DNA from: Meira nashicola
Taxonomy: Eukaryota; Basidiomycota; Exobasidiomycetes; Exobasidiales; Brachybasidiaceae
Assembly (NCBI GenBank): GCA_001600355.1
Contig: BCJU01000001.1
Location: forward strand, 4,588,013-4,652,012
Direction of reading: 5' to 3'
Length of the DNA: 64,000 nt
Positions within the stretch are counted from its first letter, which is position 1; every line of letters begins with the position of its first letter. Both the position numbers and the translations under genes were made by a program. Under the pieces are notes generated by a model. The model saw only the letters and a list, made by a program, of their open reading frames with translations, did no database searches and was not told the origin of the DNA. Positions 41,087 to 50,800 of the stretch are shown piece by piece.

Positions 41087-41158
41087 CTTGAGCACAAAAT
41101 CGAAAATATTATTTCATACATTCAAAGATTCACAAATAATAAAACCTTTAAGTCAAAA

Positions 41159-41902
41159 ATGTCTACAAATCAAATTTCTTTACAAGACAAAGTTGTCTTA
41201 ATCACTGGAGGTGCTTTAGGCGCTGTAACTGCCGAACTTTTATCCAAGAATGGAGCAAAGATTGCATACGTTTATCATGCAAATGTTAAATCTGCCGAAG
41301 AAGCAATTAAATCATTAAATGGTCAAGGTCATAAAGGTTATCAAGCTGATTTACGTACAGAAACATCAATTAAAGATGTTTTTGAAAAGGTAAAAAAAGA
41401 TTTTGGTAAAATTGATATTGCTATCAATAACGTTGGAAAAGTTATTAAAAAGCCAATTGTAAACATCAGTGAAGAAGAATATGAAGAAATGTTTAATTTA
41501 AATTCAAAAGTTGCATTCTTTTTTATCAAATACGCTGCAATTCATTTATCAAACGGTGGTAAAATTGTTTCAACAGTTACTTCCCTTTTAGCTGCTTTTA
41601 CAGGTAATTATTCAATTTATGCAGGTTCAAAAGCACCAGTTGAACATTTCACTCGTGCAGCTTCAAAAGAATTACAACAAAGACGTATTTCCGTAAATGC
41701 AATCGCTCCAGGTCCGATGGATACTCCTTTCTTTTATCCTCAAGAAGAAGATGCTGCAGTTGCTTTTCATAAATCACAAGCTCTTGATGGTCGTTTAACC
41801 GATACTCATGATATCGCTCCTATAATTAAACATTTAGTATCAGATGGCAATTGGATTACAGGTCAAACAATCTTTGCAAATGGTGGTTATACTACTCGTT
41901 GA
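41159..41902 (+). CDS. Short-chain dehydrogenase/reductase
   Basis: Product of 247 residues, a classical-length SDR using NAD(P)H. Active-site residues are visible: NNVGK (NAG-like Asn), the Ser in VTSLLAAF, and the YAGSK (YxxxK) pair, followed by the APGPMDTPFF loop and the C-terminal TGQTIFANGGYTTR. It belongs to a subgroup common in bacteria and fungi whose substrate is usually unassigned. The cofactor loop reads TGGALGAVTA, two residues shorter than the TGGAxxLG form I know for this subgroup; this could weaken binding or reflect a sequence error. It is divergent from the GH31 gene and may share its control. Confidence 0.9.
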   Translation: MSTNQISLQDKVVLITGGALGAVTAELLSKNGAKIAYVYHANVKSAEEAIKSLNGQGHKGYQADLRTETSIKDVFEKVKKDFGKIDIAINNVGKVIKKPIVNISEEEYEEMFNLNSKVAFFFIKYAAIHLSNGGKIVSTVTSLLAAFTGNYSIYAGSKAPVEHFTRAASKELQQRRISVNAIAPGPMDTPFFYPQEEDAAVAFHKSQALDGRLTDTHDIAPIIKHLVSDGNWITGQTIFANGGYTTR

Positions 41903-42067
41903 ATTGTTTTCCTTATAATTTGTATTCTTTTATATGTTAATAATTATTGCGATGACATTTCAATTTTGCTGAAACAAAAACTGAGAAAGAGACTGAGTAA
42001 GATACAGTAGAAAGAGTGTATAGGTACAGAAATTAAAGAAAAAAAAGTACAAACAAGATGAAACTCG

Positions 42068-45000
42068 TTAAAATCCGAAAGATGCTCTCATTGCTTGTAA
42101 AACTTCCAATTGCATCTTTATTTCGATAGCAGGTCTTGGAACAGAAATTAGACCGCTTGACATGCGTTGGATAGCAATAAGGCAAACATCGGCAGAACGT
42201 AATAAAGATGGTAAAGGTCGACCATCATACGCTCCTTGAAGTGAAACGGCAGCTTGAGCTTCTTGTAAAAGTTCATAAGCGGCCATATGTTGAGCTTGTA
42301 AAAACATACTGATAAATGGATGGTGCCAAAAGTCTGGATGATAAGCATTATTAGAAGCAGATAGAACTGCTTCTGTCACCTTTACCTCTCCTGGGAACAT
42401 GTTCACTTCAGAAAAGTCAACACTTTGATCTGCATAGACATTGTTAAGCTCTGCAACGAATGAGATATGCTCCGCTGCATTAAGTCTGAGAGATCGATGT
42501 TGCGGAGAAAACTCATGCTTTGTATCCCGATTTCCATTTGATTGAGGTTGTGAATGATTGTGTAAACCTGGCAAACCATCGAATGTTGCTTTGTGCATGC
42601 TTTGTTTTCTCTTCTTTCTTCCGTCGAGATCTCTTTGAATAGATTCGGCGATATTGAAGAAATGCAAGGTCCCCAACGCGACATGATTACACACAAAAGA
42701 AAGCATGGACCTTGCTGATTTGGGTAAAGATGCAAATGAGTCCATAGCTGTTTTAGCCATTTCACCAAAGATTGAATGCCAAAGTCTAATAATCTCAACG
42801 ATCGTTTGATATGCCTCATCTTGTTCAGCTACGTTTTGTCCAAAAATGTTGCCACCAGCAGATATTTTAAGAAGACCATTCATGTAACTCTCGCATCTCG
42901 ACAAATTCGCATAGTCTGCCACTGCTTTCCACAATAAAATTTTCAAAGAAGTTGCCCTTCGAATCGTCAATAAGAGCAATTCAGTATCAATACTGCCAGT
43001 TTGTGTGATTTGAACGCGAGCTTGTCTGCTCGTTTGACGTGTTCGTTCGATGATCATATTCCACATCTTTACGTCCTCCCAACGAGATAAAGATACAGAT
43101 TGCTTGGCCAACGAAAGACTGTTGCTCGAAGAAGCTTGCGTTTCATTTGGTGCAGCAAAGCTCACTTGTGGTGATGACGAAGGCACACTACCATCAATTG
43201 AACTTTCAGAACGGAGATCTAGTCTAGAAAGTAGTAAGATATTATTCGCGACGTCATCCGATTGAGAATATTCCAAGTCTTCAATTCCGTCACTATCATC
43301 AGTATCAAAGCTTGACGTAAAGCTTGTCACATCCACGTTGCCTTCCAGCAAATCCGTTTGATCTTCAGTCGAATCAGCTAATGAGGAAGCAGCAATCGTT
43401 AAGGGATTCGAAACGTTTGTGCGATAAGTGACGATTTTGACAGTATCAATCATGATTGCAAGCCATTCGAGGGCACCCAATAACTCGGTAATATCACTAT
43501 CAACGGCAGCAGAACGTCTTTGTCTGCGACTTCTGGAGATGATTCTTCGAACGTATTGACAAAGTTGACGTAATCTTTGACAGGCTTCTGTGGCTGCAAA
43601 GAGCGTATTTTGGTATAATTCAGACGTGGGTGAATCAACATGTCCATCTTCGGGTGTCGGAGGTGTTGTCATTCCAAAAATAAGCAAGCCCAATGCCAAA
43701 CGGAAAGACCAAGTATCAGAGATTAATTCGAACAATTCCTTTTTTGCTTTATACCAAGCAGTTGCGGTCATATGCTTTTGAGCGTCAAGAGTTTCAACGC
43801 TTTGATTGCCATACTGAGAAGCACTCGCCAAGACTGCTGAATGCAATGCTGATTCGATTTGCGCATTATAAACAGCAGTTCTCGGATTACGATTCCCGCG
43901 AAATCGTTTTGAATCCATCAAAGCATCTAAGATGTAAACGGAAGATAGTAAGAAAGGCGCCGAAGCGAAGGAGCACTTTCCAATCGCATCTGAACCGGTT
44001 TCGAGCATTGCCTGATTCAGTACACGTTGCAGAGCCTCATTGCCTCGATGTGATCCAATTTCTGCTGAGTTGTGCATCGAGCTCGTTTGTATATCGCCTT
44101 TCTGTTTTGTTCGACTATCATTCATGATTGCTAAGCCTGCTCGATAAGGCGGTGGAATACATTCTTGGCCAAGCCAATGAGAGAACGGTATTTCGAAAGT
44201 CTCATAGAAGATCTTGAATTTGTTTCGTTCTAGATGGTCCATCATTACGTCTTTGCCTAGACTTTGTTCTAATCTCGTATGTGGAAGAGTATGCGAGTTG
44301 TATGTTTGCAGGGCGTAAAGGTGTTGCCACATGTTTGGCTGAGAATTATCGATACTAATATTAGTCAAAGGCTGAGTCGCATCAACTGGGATTGGCGTCA
44401 AAAATTGATTTGGGCTACTTTTGATTTGATTAATTTGTCCTGCAGGCGCAATGATCGGTGGCGATTGATCCTTAGTTGTTGGATAAGGGGCTGCATTGGC
44501 TTGTCGAGTCTGTTGCTGATTCTGTTGGTCATTAGGATGCTTCTTTCGCTTTTGTTCTCTTTGAGCAAGCATTCTTTCTAGCCACAAAGCCGTACAAAAG
44601 ATTTCACGTCTAGCACATCCAGAACAAGCTTTAGCAGGAATACCATCTACCAAAGGAGCTTCAAGTTTTAAATCACATGCACTTTTTGCTGAACGACATT
44701 GATCGCATGATCGGTATTGTTCACGTTTTGTATTTGTATTCTTCTTCTTTGTGCGTTTGGGTGGATCAGATGAACTAGACGCATCTGCTTTGCCTTCACT
44801 CGAATGATCAGGTCTGGGAAGCGTTTGAAGAGTGACTGTGTTTTGAGCGATAGAGGATGCATTGTTGATTGCAGGCTTCTGAGAAATTGTTGATATGCTT
44901 GCTTGGGGATGTAAAGGTTGAGGTATATGCTGCAAAGGTGGATGAATTCCTTGATGATGTGAAAATGCACCGAATGCATCGTTAGGAAGATTAGCTACAT

Positions 45001-45232
45001 GTTGACTATTTGAACTTTCACCAATCACATCATTTTGAGTTGATTGAAAATGTTGTTGTTGATGTTGATGATAATTGATTTGATCGGTAGCATTCCATAG
45101 TGCATTTGTATTAATTAAACCTTCATGGCCGTCCTTCTTTTCGTATAAATTCCCAATCGGAAAAGATGACGTTCCGGTTAGATTCGCCGGAGGCCATATC
45201 AAAGGTGAAGAATCTGAATTGATATGCGTCAT
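42068..45232 (-). CDS. Large Zn2Cys6 transcription factor
   Basis: Product of 1054 residues. The zinc cluster begins at Cys176 with spacing C-x2-C-x6-C-x16-C-x2-C-x6-C (CDQCRSAKSAC, then CSGCARREIFC). The 16-residue loop is longer than the usual 5-12. Gln/His-rich N-terminal and Ser-rich middle regions look disordered. A helical region (about 330-500, starting FYETFEIPFSHWLGQECIPPPYRAG) and the C-terminal part resemble fungal regulator domains. Targets are unknown. It converges with the SDR gene. The ATG at 45232 opens the frame; no intron is needed. Confidence 0.85.
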   Translation of the reverse strand: MTHINSDSSPLIWPPANLTGTSSFPIGNLYEKKDGHEGLINTNALWNATDQINYHQHQQQHFQSTQNDVIGESSNSQHVANLPNDAFGAFSHHQGIHPPLQHIPQPLHPQASISTISQKPAINNASSIAQNTVTLQTLPRPDHSSEGKADASSSSDPPKRTKKKNTNTKREQYRSCDQCRSAKSACDLKLEAPLVDGIPAKACSGCARREIFCTALWLERMLAQREQKRKKHPNDQQNQQQTRQANAAPYPTTKDQSPPIIAPAGQINQIKSSPNQFLTPIPVDATQPLTNISIDNSQPNMWQHLYALQTYNSHTLPHTRLEQSLGKDVMMDHLERNKFKIFYETFEIPFSHWLGQECIPPPYRAGLAIMNDSRTKQKGDIQTSSMHNSAEIGSHRGNEALQRVLNQAMLETGSDAIGKCSFASAPFLLSSVYILDALMDSKRFRGNRNPRTAVYNAQIESALHSAVLASASQYGNQSVETLDAQKHMTATAWYKAKKELFELISDTWSFRLALGLLIFGMTTPPTPEDGHVDSPTSELYQNTLFAATEACQRLRQLCQYVRRIISRSRRQRRSAAVDSDITELLGALEWLAIMIDTVKIVTYRTNVSNPLTIAASSLADSTEDQTDLLEGNVDVTSFTSSFDTDDSDGIEDLEYSQSDDVANNILLLSRLDLRSESSIDGSVPSSSPQVSFAAPNETQASSSNSLSLAKQSVSLSRWEDVKMWNMIIERTRQTSRQARVQITQTGSIDTELLLLTIRRATSLKILLWKAVADYANLSRCESYMNGLLKISAGGNIFGQNVAEQDEAYQTIVEIIRLWHSIFGEMAKTAMDSFASLPKSARSMLSFVCNHVALGTLHFFNIAESIQRDLDGRKKRKQSMHKATFDGLPGLHNHSQPQSNGNRDTKHEFSPQHRSLRLNAAEHISFVAELNNVYADQSVDFSEVNMFPGEVKVTEAVLSASNNAYHPDFWHHPFISMFLQAQHMAAYELLQEAQAAVSLQGAYDGRPLPSLLRSADVCLIAIQRMSSGLISVPRPAIEIKMQLEVLQAMRASFGF

Positions 45233-46637
45233 GAGATTGTCGATGACAATTTCACCATAAATATCAATTTAACATGTCCAAAAAGAATGTTTTGAAAGAT
45301 GGTAAGAGAGAAAGAATCCGGGTATGTAAAGAAATCAAATGTGAAGCTTTGCACAGATGCTACAGATTGGGCACTGCTTGATTGCCGCCCTCTAGTTTAA
45401 TTAAGCTATAAATATTAAATGCAGATTGAATGCATGTCATCACTCGCAATTGTCGTACTGCAACGCGTGTACTGATAGGATGGCGTATTTTGATGTAGAA
45501 CTACCTATGTAATATTCTAGTACTAGACTATATGCGTATACACTAGTCTAGTCTACGTAGGAGGCCTTTGTCTGTCTTCTGAGCATAGCACACACGTACA
45601 GTAGTGGCTTTTTGATTCACAAACAAAAAAAAAGCAAAGGGCGTTGTGCAATAGCCGGTGTGAGAATTTAGCCGGGATTTTGAGGGTATTGCTACAGTTG
45701 GTTTTTATTTGATGCACTATAGTAGTCTAAAAATGTTAGCCTTCCCGTCTAGCGATCGGTTACTCCGACTCATGCTAGGAACAAAAAAGTTCATTGTTTC
45801 TCGCTGAAATACCCCACTTTCAGACTTAAGGACATTCATTGTTCATACAATACTAGACCCTTTTCAAATTCTCCAAATAGAACAAGCAAGAAGATTCGTG
45901 GGAATTCTTGTTGACCGAAATTAGATACACATGTTTAAAGTTTAAGCGAGGAATATAAATTGAACCTTTGACTAAACTTGTTTTTCTTGCCAAAATTTCA
46001 TGCACAGGATTTTTCACTGATCATTTTTAATAATGACTAAAATTGTATTCAGCTTGAGTTTGATCTCAGTCTTAATGAATAGCGTATAACTGTTACGCTA
46101 AAAGCTTAGAAGGTCACATTTGTAAGCAACGACTAATATTTGTTGGTAAGAAACGGCCTCAGTTATTCATTTCGGTACCGTCTAATCGCCGCAAGAATGG
46201 CTTCCGCTTTATATATTATAGTATATGTTCTTCATTTGACCAATACTATTCTCCGAAGTTATATTTCAAGCTTTACTTTTTTAATAAATCCGTAAGGAAG
46301 ATATTCTAAAAAGATGATTTGTCAAGTAGGCTTCTTCCGACAGGACATTCTTGATAAACTTGAAGTGGTTGCTTTCATCATTTTTTATTAAAAGAGGGTG
46401 GACTGCTTGATAAAATATATCCTAAATGAGTTGGGTTGGATATTTTCAGCAACCGCGCGGCGCCTTTTGCGGTAATGACAAGTGACAAGATTTTATAATA
46501 AGGTCACATTGACCGATGCATAAGATCGAAATCTTCACCCTAGATAATTTCAGAGGTACTTGCATAAATTAGTGATATATGAGACTACTAAAATAATAAG
46601 TTTCTTCTTGACTCAATACTACAACTTACTTTTCACC
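45233..46637. other. Gene-free stretch of 1.4 kb with a short hairpin
   Basis: AT-rich, no supported gene. A perfect 9-bp inverted repeat, ACTAGACTA at 45522-45530 and TAGTCTAGT at 45544-45552, encloses a 13-nt spacer. The right end should carry the promoter of the Cys-rich gene at 46638. Confidence 0.4.
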
Positions 46638-47207
46638 ATGAAGATTCCTAACTTGCTCCTCTCCTTGAAGATTACTATCATCTTTGCTATTTTAATTGCA
46701 ATCAAGATCTATGCAGCAAATTGTGATGGTGATCCAAAATGCGTATCATGGTGTAAAAATTGCCCAAATGATCAAAGTTTAACAGGAACATGTTGCTTTA
46801 GCATTTATCGGTTGGTATTGTCTCACTATAAATCCTGTTTTTTTCTTTGTGCTCACCCTTTTTATCCTTTCTTGAACAGCAATGAAAATCTTGTTTGGTC
46901 ACCTTCTGGTCAAGCAGAACTTTGTCAAGGTACAAGTGCATCAAAGAATCCACCTGAATCATGTCAATCATGCTTACAATGTGACAATGCAAATACTTGT
47001 TCTACGGTAAAATGTTCAAGTACTGATACGGGTACTTGTTGTTATGCACGTTCTGATCCAAACAGTCGTCCTGATGAGTTTGAATGGTATTGCAAAGGTT
47101 GTGCAAATTGTCCTTCAGGTTATTATCAAGCGGCTTATGAAACTACAAAAGCTAATTGTCGTGCATGCAAATCTGGCGAATCAAGCAGTAGCGGTAATTG
47201 TATTTAA
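46638..47207 (+). CDS. Secreted cysteine-rich protein of unknown function (one probable intron)
   Basis: I do not recognise a family. A clear signal peptide (residues 1-26 or so, with a hydrophobic IIFAILIAIKIYA core) precedes a Cys-rich body. A pyrimidine-rich segment ending in ACAG suggests an intron at 46811-46879 (donor GTTGGT, 69 nt, in frame). The spliced form is 166 residues with about 20 cysteines, while retention would add two. The body looks like two related halves, each with a TGTCCF/Y motif followed by polar and Cys-x2-Cys groups. Small secreted Cys-rich proteins in fungi are often effectors or wall-associated. The ATG at 46638 is chosen since the longer frame begins at TTG and lacks a signal peptide. 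It converges on the GH16 gene, 42 bp apart. Confidence 0.65.
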   Translation: MKIPNLLLSLKITIIFAILIAIKIYAANCDGDPKCVSWCKNCPNDQSLTGTCCFSIYRLVLSHYKSCFFLCAHPFYPFLNSNENLVWSPSGQAELCQGTSASKNPPESCQSCLQCDNANTCSTVKCSSTDTGTCCYARSDPNSRPDEFEWYCKGCANCPSGYYQAAYETTKANCRACKSGESSSSGNCI

Positions 47208-47249
47208 ATTGGCATAGGCCATATATACATATATATATTGTATTCATCA

Positions 47250-48622
47250 TTATAAGAATGCAATAAAAAGAATAACAATTAAAACGATAGAGAAAGTTTG
47301 AGTTTGAAAACGTAAAGAATAAACAGCATTCGAAGAAGAAGCAATTTCAGCTTCTAAAACAGGATTCAAGTTGAAATTATTGCTAGCAAAAATAGTGACT
47401 GAATTAATTGACCAAAATGCATTATCAAAAGATGACATTTGACTTGCAACTTGATTGGAACATGTACCGAATTGTGCTGAACATCCACTGCTTTTATACG
47501 TATTATTTGCCCAATTACCACAAAGACCTATATTGATCACCTGTGCAAATAGTAAAATTAAGTTTAAGCATATATATAAAGTTTTTCATACTAAGCCTAC
47601 CTCTTTTACTCACTAGAAAATGCCTTTGCCATTCCTCTTGACAAGAACTTTGAGGTAAATAAAATAAAACATTTGGAGAAGGCCATTCAAGGGTTGATAT
47701 AGAAATTGAACGATTCGATTGTCCATTTCCATTTCCCGCTAAAGATAATGTTTGATTCAAATTTACCGGTACTTCCGTACTATTAAAAGCCCAAGCTGAA
47801 ATTATATGAGAAGATTGAAGATCTCTTTGCATTACAATTACTGTTCTACCATTTTGTCCAAACGAAGAACCACCTTTTTGATGTTTAACCTCTCTTCTTT
47901 GAGCATCAAGATTGCTTGTTCCTCCATATATCTTTGCTGGTTCGTGTTTTAAGTTTTTATAATAACCAACACAACCACTTACGTTTTGATTTTGTTGATG
48001 ACAATTTATTTGATCACTAATCGTTCCAGTCATTGAAGCTGGTATAGTTTCTGTTTGACATTTTTGATCTGTATGTAAAGCTATAATTGGACCTTCTCTT
48101 AAATCGTTCACATTTTCTATGATATCAATCTCTTGTTTACTGCTCATATTTCCACTCTTTGTCCAAAATGCAGGCCAAATTCCACATCCACTCGGAAAAT
48201 GATTAAGGTCAAGACTAGAAATAACAAGGATTTATATCAGTGATAAATTCTCAACCAGCTTTTATATACTGAAACACTTACACATATAAACCATCTCCGT
48301 ATGCATAATTTGATTGAATCTTTACGCTATTACGAAAAGGAGGATTAGAAGTCGTATTATCCACACTTAATCTTAATGCAAAAGGATCTTCTTGACCTAA
48401 TTCTGCAATTCCAGTCGCAAATGCATCATTCATAATTGCATACGTTGCTAAATTTTCTTCTTGTATTGCATCCGTTGTAACAAAAGTATAATCTTTCCAA
48501 AATCTTGCTCCACGTGTATCAGTTGATAAATAGTAAGTCGAACATGATGTTCTTCTTGCTAAGAAAACAATAACGATGAATAACCATAAACTGGTGAATA
48601 GACGTAAACAGAAAGAAATCAT
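47250..48622 (-). CDS. GPI-anchored GH16 beta-glucanase-like protein (three exons)
   Basis: Assembled from three exons on the minus strand: 48622-48282, 48214-47614 and 47540-47250, giving 410 residues. Introns 48281-48215 and 47613-47541 have GTAAGT and GTGAGT donors and TAG/CAG acceptors, and joining them restores family motifs. GH16 enzymes cut or transfer beta-1,3(4)-glucans in fungal walls or food. Seen in order: an N-terminal signal or anchor helix, YGDGLYVLDLNHFPSGCGIW across the first junction, the catalytic EIDIIE (ExDxxE), the LHTDQKC region, and INIGLCGNWA across the second junction. The C-terminus ends in a hydrophobic IVLIVILFIAFL after Ser/Asn residues, a typical GPI signal. Confidence 0.85.
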
Positions 48623-49241
48623 CTTTTACTACTATGGTGAAGACGGGAAGGAAAAGTATAGTAAAGTACAATAATTATATGGAATTGAAATTCATCCCGA
48701 GAATGAGTTTTTCTTCATTCCAACACGAAAGAAATAAAATAGAAAGGGTTTCAAATGAATATTGTAGGATCTCTTTATGCAGATCCGTTCTGCTATGAGA
48801 TCATGTAATAAGAATATTCTATTTTCTTTATAGATCAAATCTTGACAGAAGGCGATCCGATCTTGTCAGAATGACAAGCTGCAGGGACAAATTGACAGCG
48901 CCATGATACAAAGTCGAGGCTTGAGCGCTAGGATTCAGCGAAAAAATCTCGGTAAAGACTCGGAATTTTTCTAATACGAAGAGGGTCCGAACGCAATGAA
49001 CATCACCGTCGACTGAAGTACAGAGCAACATCAATAAAGTTTACGCTACTTTAGATTTCGCTGTGCACAAGATTGATAACTACTCCAGACAGAGAGTTAT
49101 AAGTGAGGGAGTTTAGATACCTCGAGCCCAGCAATCCTCTTTAAGCACAATTACGGTAGCCTGGTCAAGTGCTGAATCAATTTTTTGCATGGACTCGTAG
49201 TTGGCTCTAATGTCTATACTTGTGATGCTTCCTAGACTATT
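48623..49241. other. Gap between GH16 and thioesterase genes
   Basis: About 620 bp containing the GH16 promoter and the thioesterase 3' end. Short frames here have no family features or splice context. Confidence 0.4.
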
Positions 49242-50393
49242 TCAAAGATTCGATTTATCCTTTTCGAAATCCCGCATGACAGAAGATTGCGTCATTGTAG
49301 CAATGAGCTTGAATTCCTCCTCGCCATCTTTTGTGTTGGATCGATCGGACGTTTTTTGCCATAGCCTAGATTGCGAATAAGTACGTTCGTCTTGTCCAGC
49401 AATCGTTCTCATCTCTCGAAGATTCCATAATCCTGGTCGCAAATCATCAACATGGAATCGTAATGAAAGATCTAATGAAGAACATGCATCAGCATCAAAT
49501 AAATATCTGTGACTGAACACTAATGGCAAAAAGGATAGGTAGCCATCCAAGACCAAACCATAAAAGCATGCAGCTGATGCACGTTCACTTGGAGGATAGA
49601 GGATGTCTGGACTACTTTGATTTGAAGAAGAGTTTTCCTGTAGATATTTGAACCAATCATAACTAACTTTTTCAGTTGTCTTACGTTCATCTTGCTTTGT
49701 TGTATTTTCTGTTAATACCCCACCGAGATTATCCCATAATAATCCTTCAGGTGTCATTTTTTGCTGATAAAGATCTCGAACAACTTCTGTCATTTCATTT
49801 ACAGCATCCATCACGCCTTTATCTAACCTTCCCGCTTTAACTTCTTGTAATTGACGTTCTTGAGCTGTTGGTAAAGCGGAATGATCGGTTACCTTGTAAG
49901 CAGGTTGATCTGCATAAACCATTCCTTTTATCGTTCGATCTCCTTTTGTAGCTACGAAATCGATAAGAAAGGCAAGTGTTGATCGTAAAATAGGAATGCC
50001 CGTATTTTTATCTTTGTGACCTTGATCTTGTTTAACGATTATTAATCTTGTTGAGAATGTTCTTGTTTCACGTAATGTTGTAACTTCTAAACGAACAGGT
50101 GCGTCTAATGTTGTTGGTCCTAAATAAGATGCTTGAACAGAATAAATATTAAGTGAAGATAGTTGTGACTTTTGTAAAGATTGATAAGCAGATGCGATTG
50201 CTACTCCAACACAAAATCCTCCATATGCTATTCGATTTGCATTTCCCAAAGCAAAAGGTTTTTCTACACTTTCAAATTGTTGAACGGAATCGGGAGAAGA
50301 AGCATCATTAATTCTTTTGAGAGCGACCATTCGATCGATTGGACCGATATGTGAATCCTCTTTTGACTTTTGTTGATTTTGTGATGTAGTCAT
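49242..50393 (-). CDS. Acyl-CoA thioesterase-like hotdog protein
   Basis: Product of 383 residues resembling the TesB/acyl-CoA thioesterase II and related double-hotdog families, which hydrolyse acyl-CoA to free acid. Supporting blocks are RIAYGGFCVGVAIASAY, SLNIYSVQASYLGPTTLDAP and TRTFSTRLIIVKQ in the first hotdog, and ACFYGLVLDGYLSFLPL with SLDLSLRFHVDDLRPGLW in the second. It ends in SNL, not a standard peroxisomal SKL. The chain length and compartment are not readable. The ATG at 50393 is the first in the frame. It is the only evident housekeeping-type gene inside the secreted-protein cluster. Confidence 0.8.
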   Translation of the reverse strand: MTTSQNQQKSKEDSHIGPIDRMVALKRINDASSPDSVQQFESVEKPFALGNANRIAYGGFCVGVAIASAYQSLQKSQLSSLNIYSVQASYLGPTTLDAPVRLEVTTLRETRTFSTRLIIVKQDQGHKDKNTGIPILRSTLAFLIDFVATKGDRTIKGMVYADQPAYKVTDHSALPTAQERQLQEVKAGRLDKGVMDAVNEMTEVVRDLYQQKMTPEGLLWDNLGGVLTENTTKQDERKTTEKVSYDWFKYLQENSSSNQSSPDILYPPSERASAACFYGLVLDGYLSFLPLVFSHRYLFDADACSSLDLSLRFHVDDLRPGLWNLREMRTIAGQDERTYSQSRLWQKTSDRSNTKDGEEEFKLIATMTQSSVMRDFEKDKSNL

Positions 50394-50800
50394 ATTGGAA
50401 TGAGGGATGATTTGGAAGAGGAAAGAAGAAGATAAAAGTTGAATGTATGCTGCTTTTTAAATATTTTTTTTTCTCCACCGGTAACGGGCCTTGTAAACGT
50501 AGCCGAAAGCTGTTCTACTGCCTGAAACTGCCTCTTTTGTGACAATGCAGGTCAATCCTAATTAAAAGGTACGTGTAGTGTAGCCCGCTTTTCATTCCCG
50601 AAGAATTCGGAGGAGTAAATTGAACTGACTTACCGCCTGGAGGATGTACCTGCTTTTAGCCCGCTCATCATTTCCGATGTTCTCGGGGTGTGAAAATTGA
50701 CCTGGTTTGCAATGGAAGTACATACCTACTCGTTCACCTACAAGTGTAATCACTCAAAACATTTGAGGTAGACAAAGCTTTAAATTGAATATTCGATTGG
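50394..50800. other. Gap with a diverged tandem repeat
   Basis: About 400 bp between the thioesterase start and the stop of the secreted basic gene at 50801. It holds two diverged direct copies of a roughly 75-bp unit (see 50581-50730) and no gene. Confidence 0.5.
50581..50730. repeat. Two tandem copies of a diverged ~76-bp unit
   Basis: The units start with TAGCCCGCT at 50581 and 50657. Shared landmarks are TAGCCCGCT, TTCCCGA/TTTCCGA, an AAATTGA-type block and the ending GTACCTGC/ATACCTAC. Identity looks well under 80%, so this is an old duplication or a pair of regulatory units. Confidence 0.5.

Larger units (their letters stand above)
40229..41158. promoter_or_regulatory. Divergent GH31/SDR promoter region
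   Basis: A 930-bp divergent gap. It holds the palindrome AGCGGT-C-ACCGCT at 40375-40387, an 8-bp palindrome GACCGGTC at 40432-40439, a TATA-like TTATATAT at 40293-40300 on the GH31 side and TATAAATA at 41079-41086 on the SDR side, about 75 bp before its ATG. A run of nine G lies near 40456-40464. The CGG/CCG half-sites fit a Zn2Cys6 regulator. No gene is seen. Confidence 0.5.
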
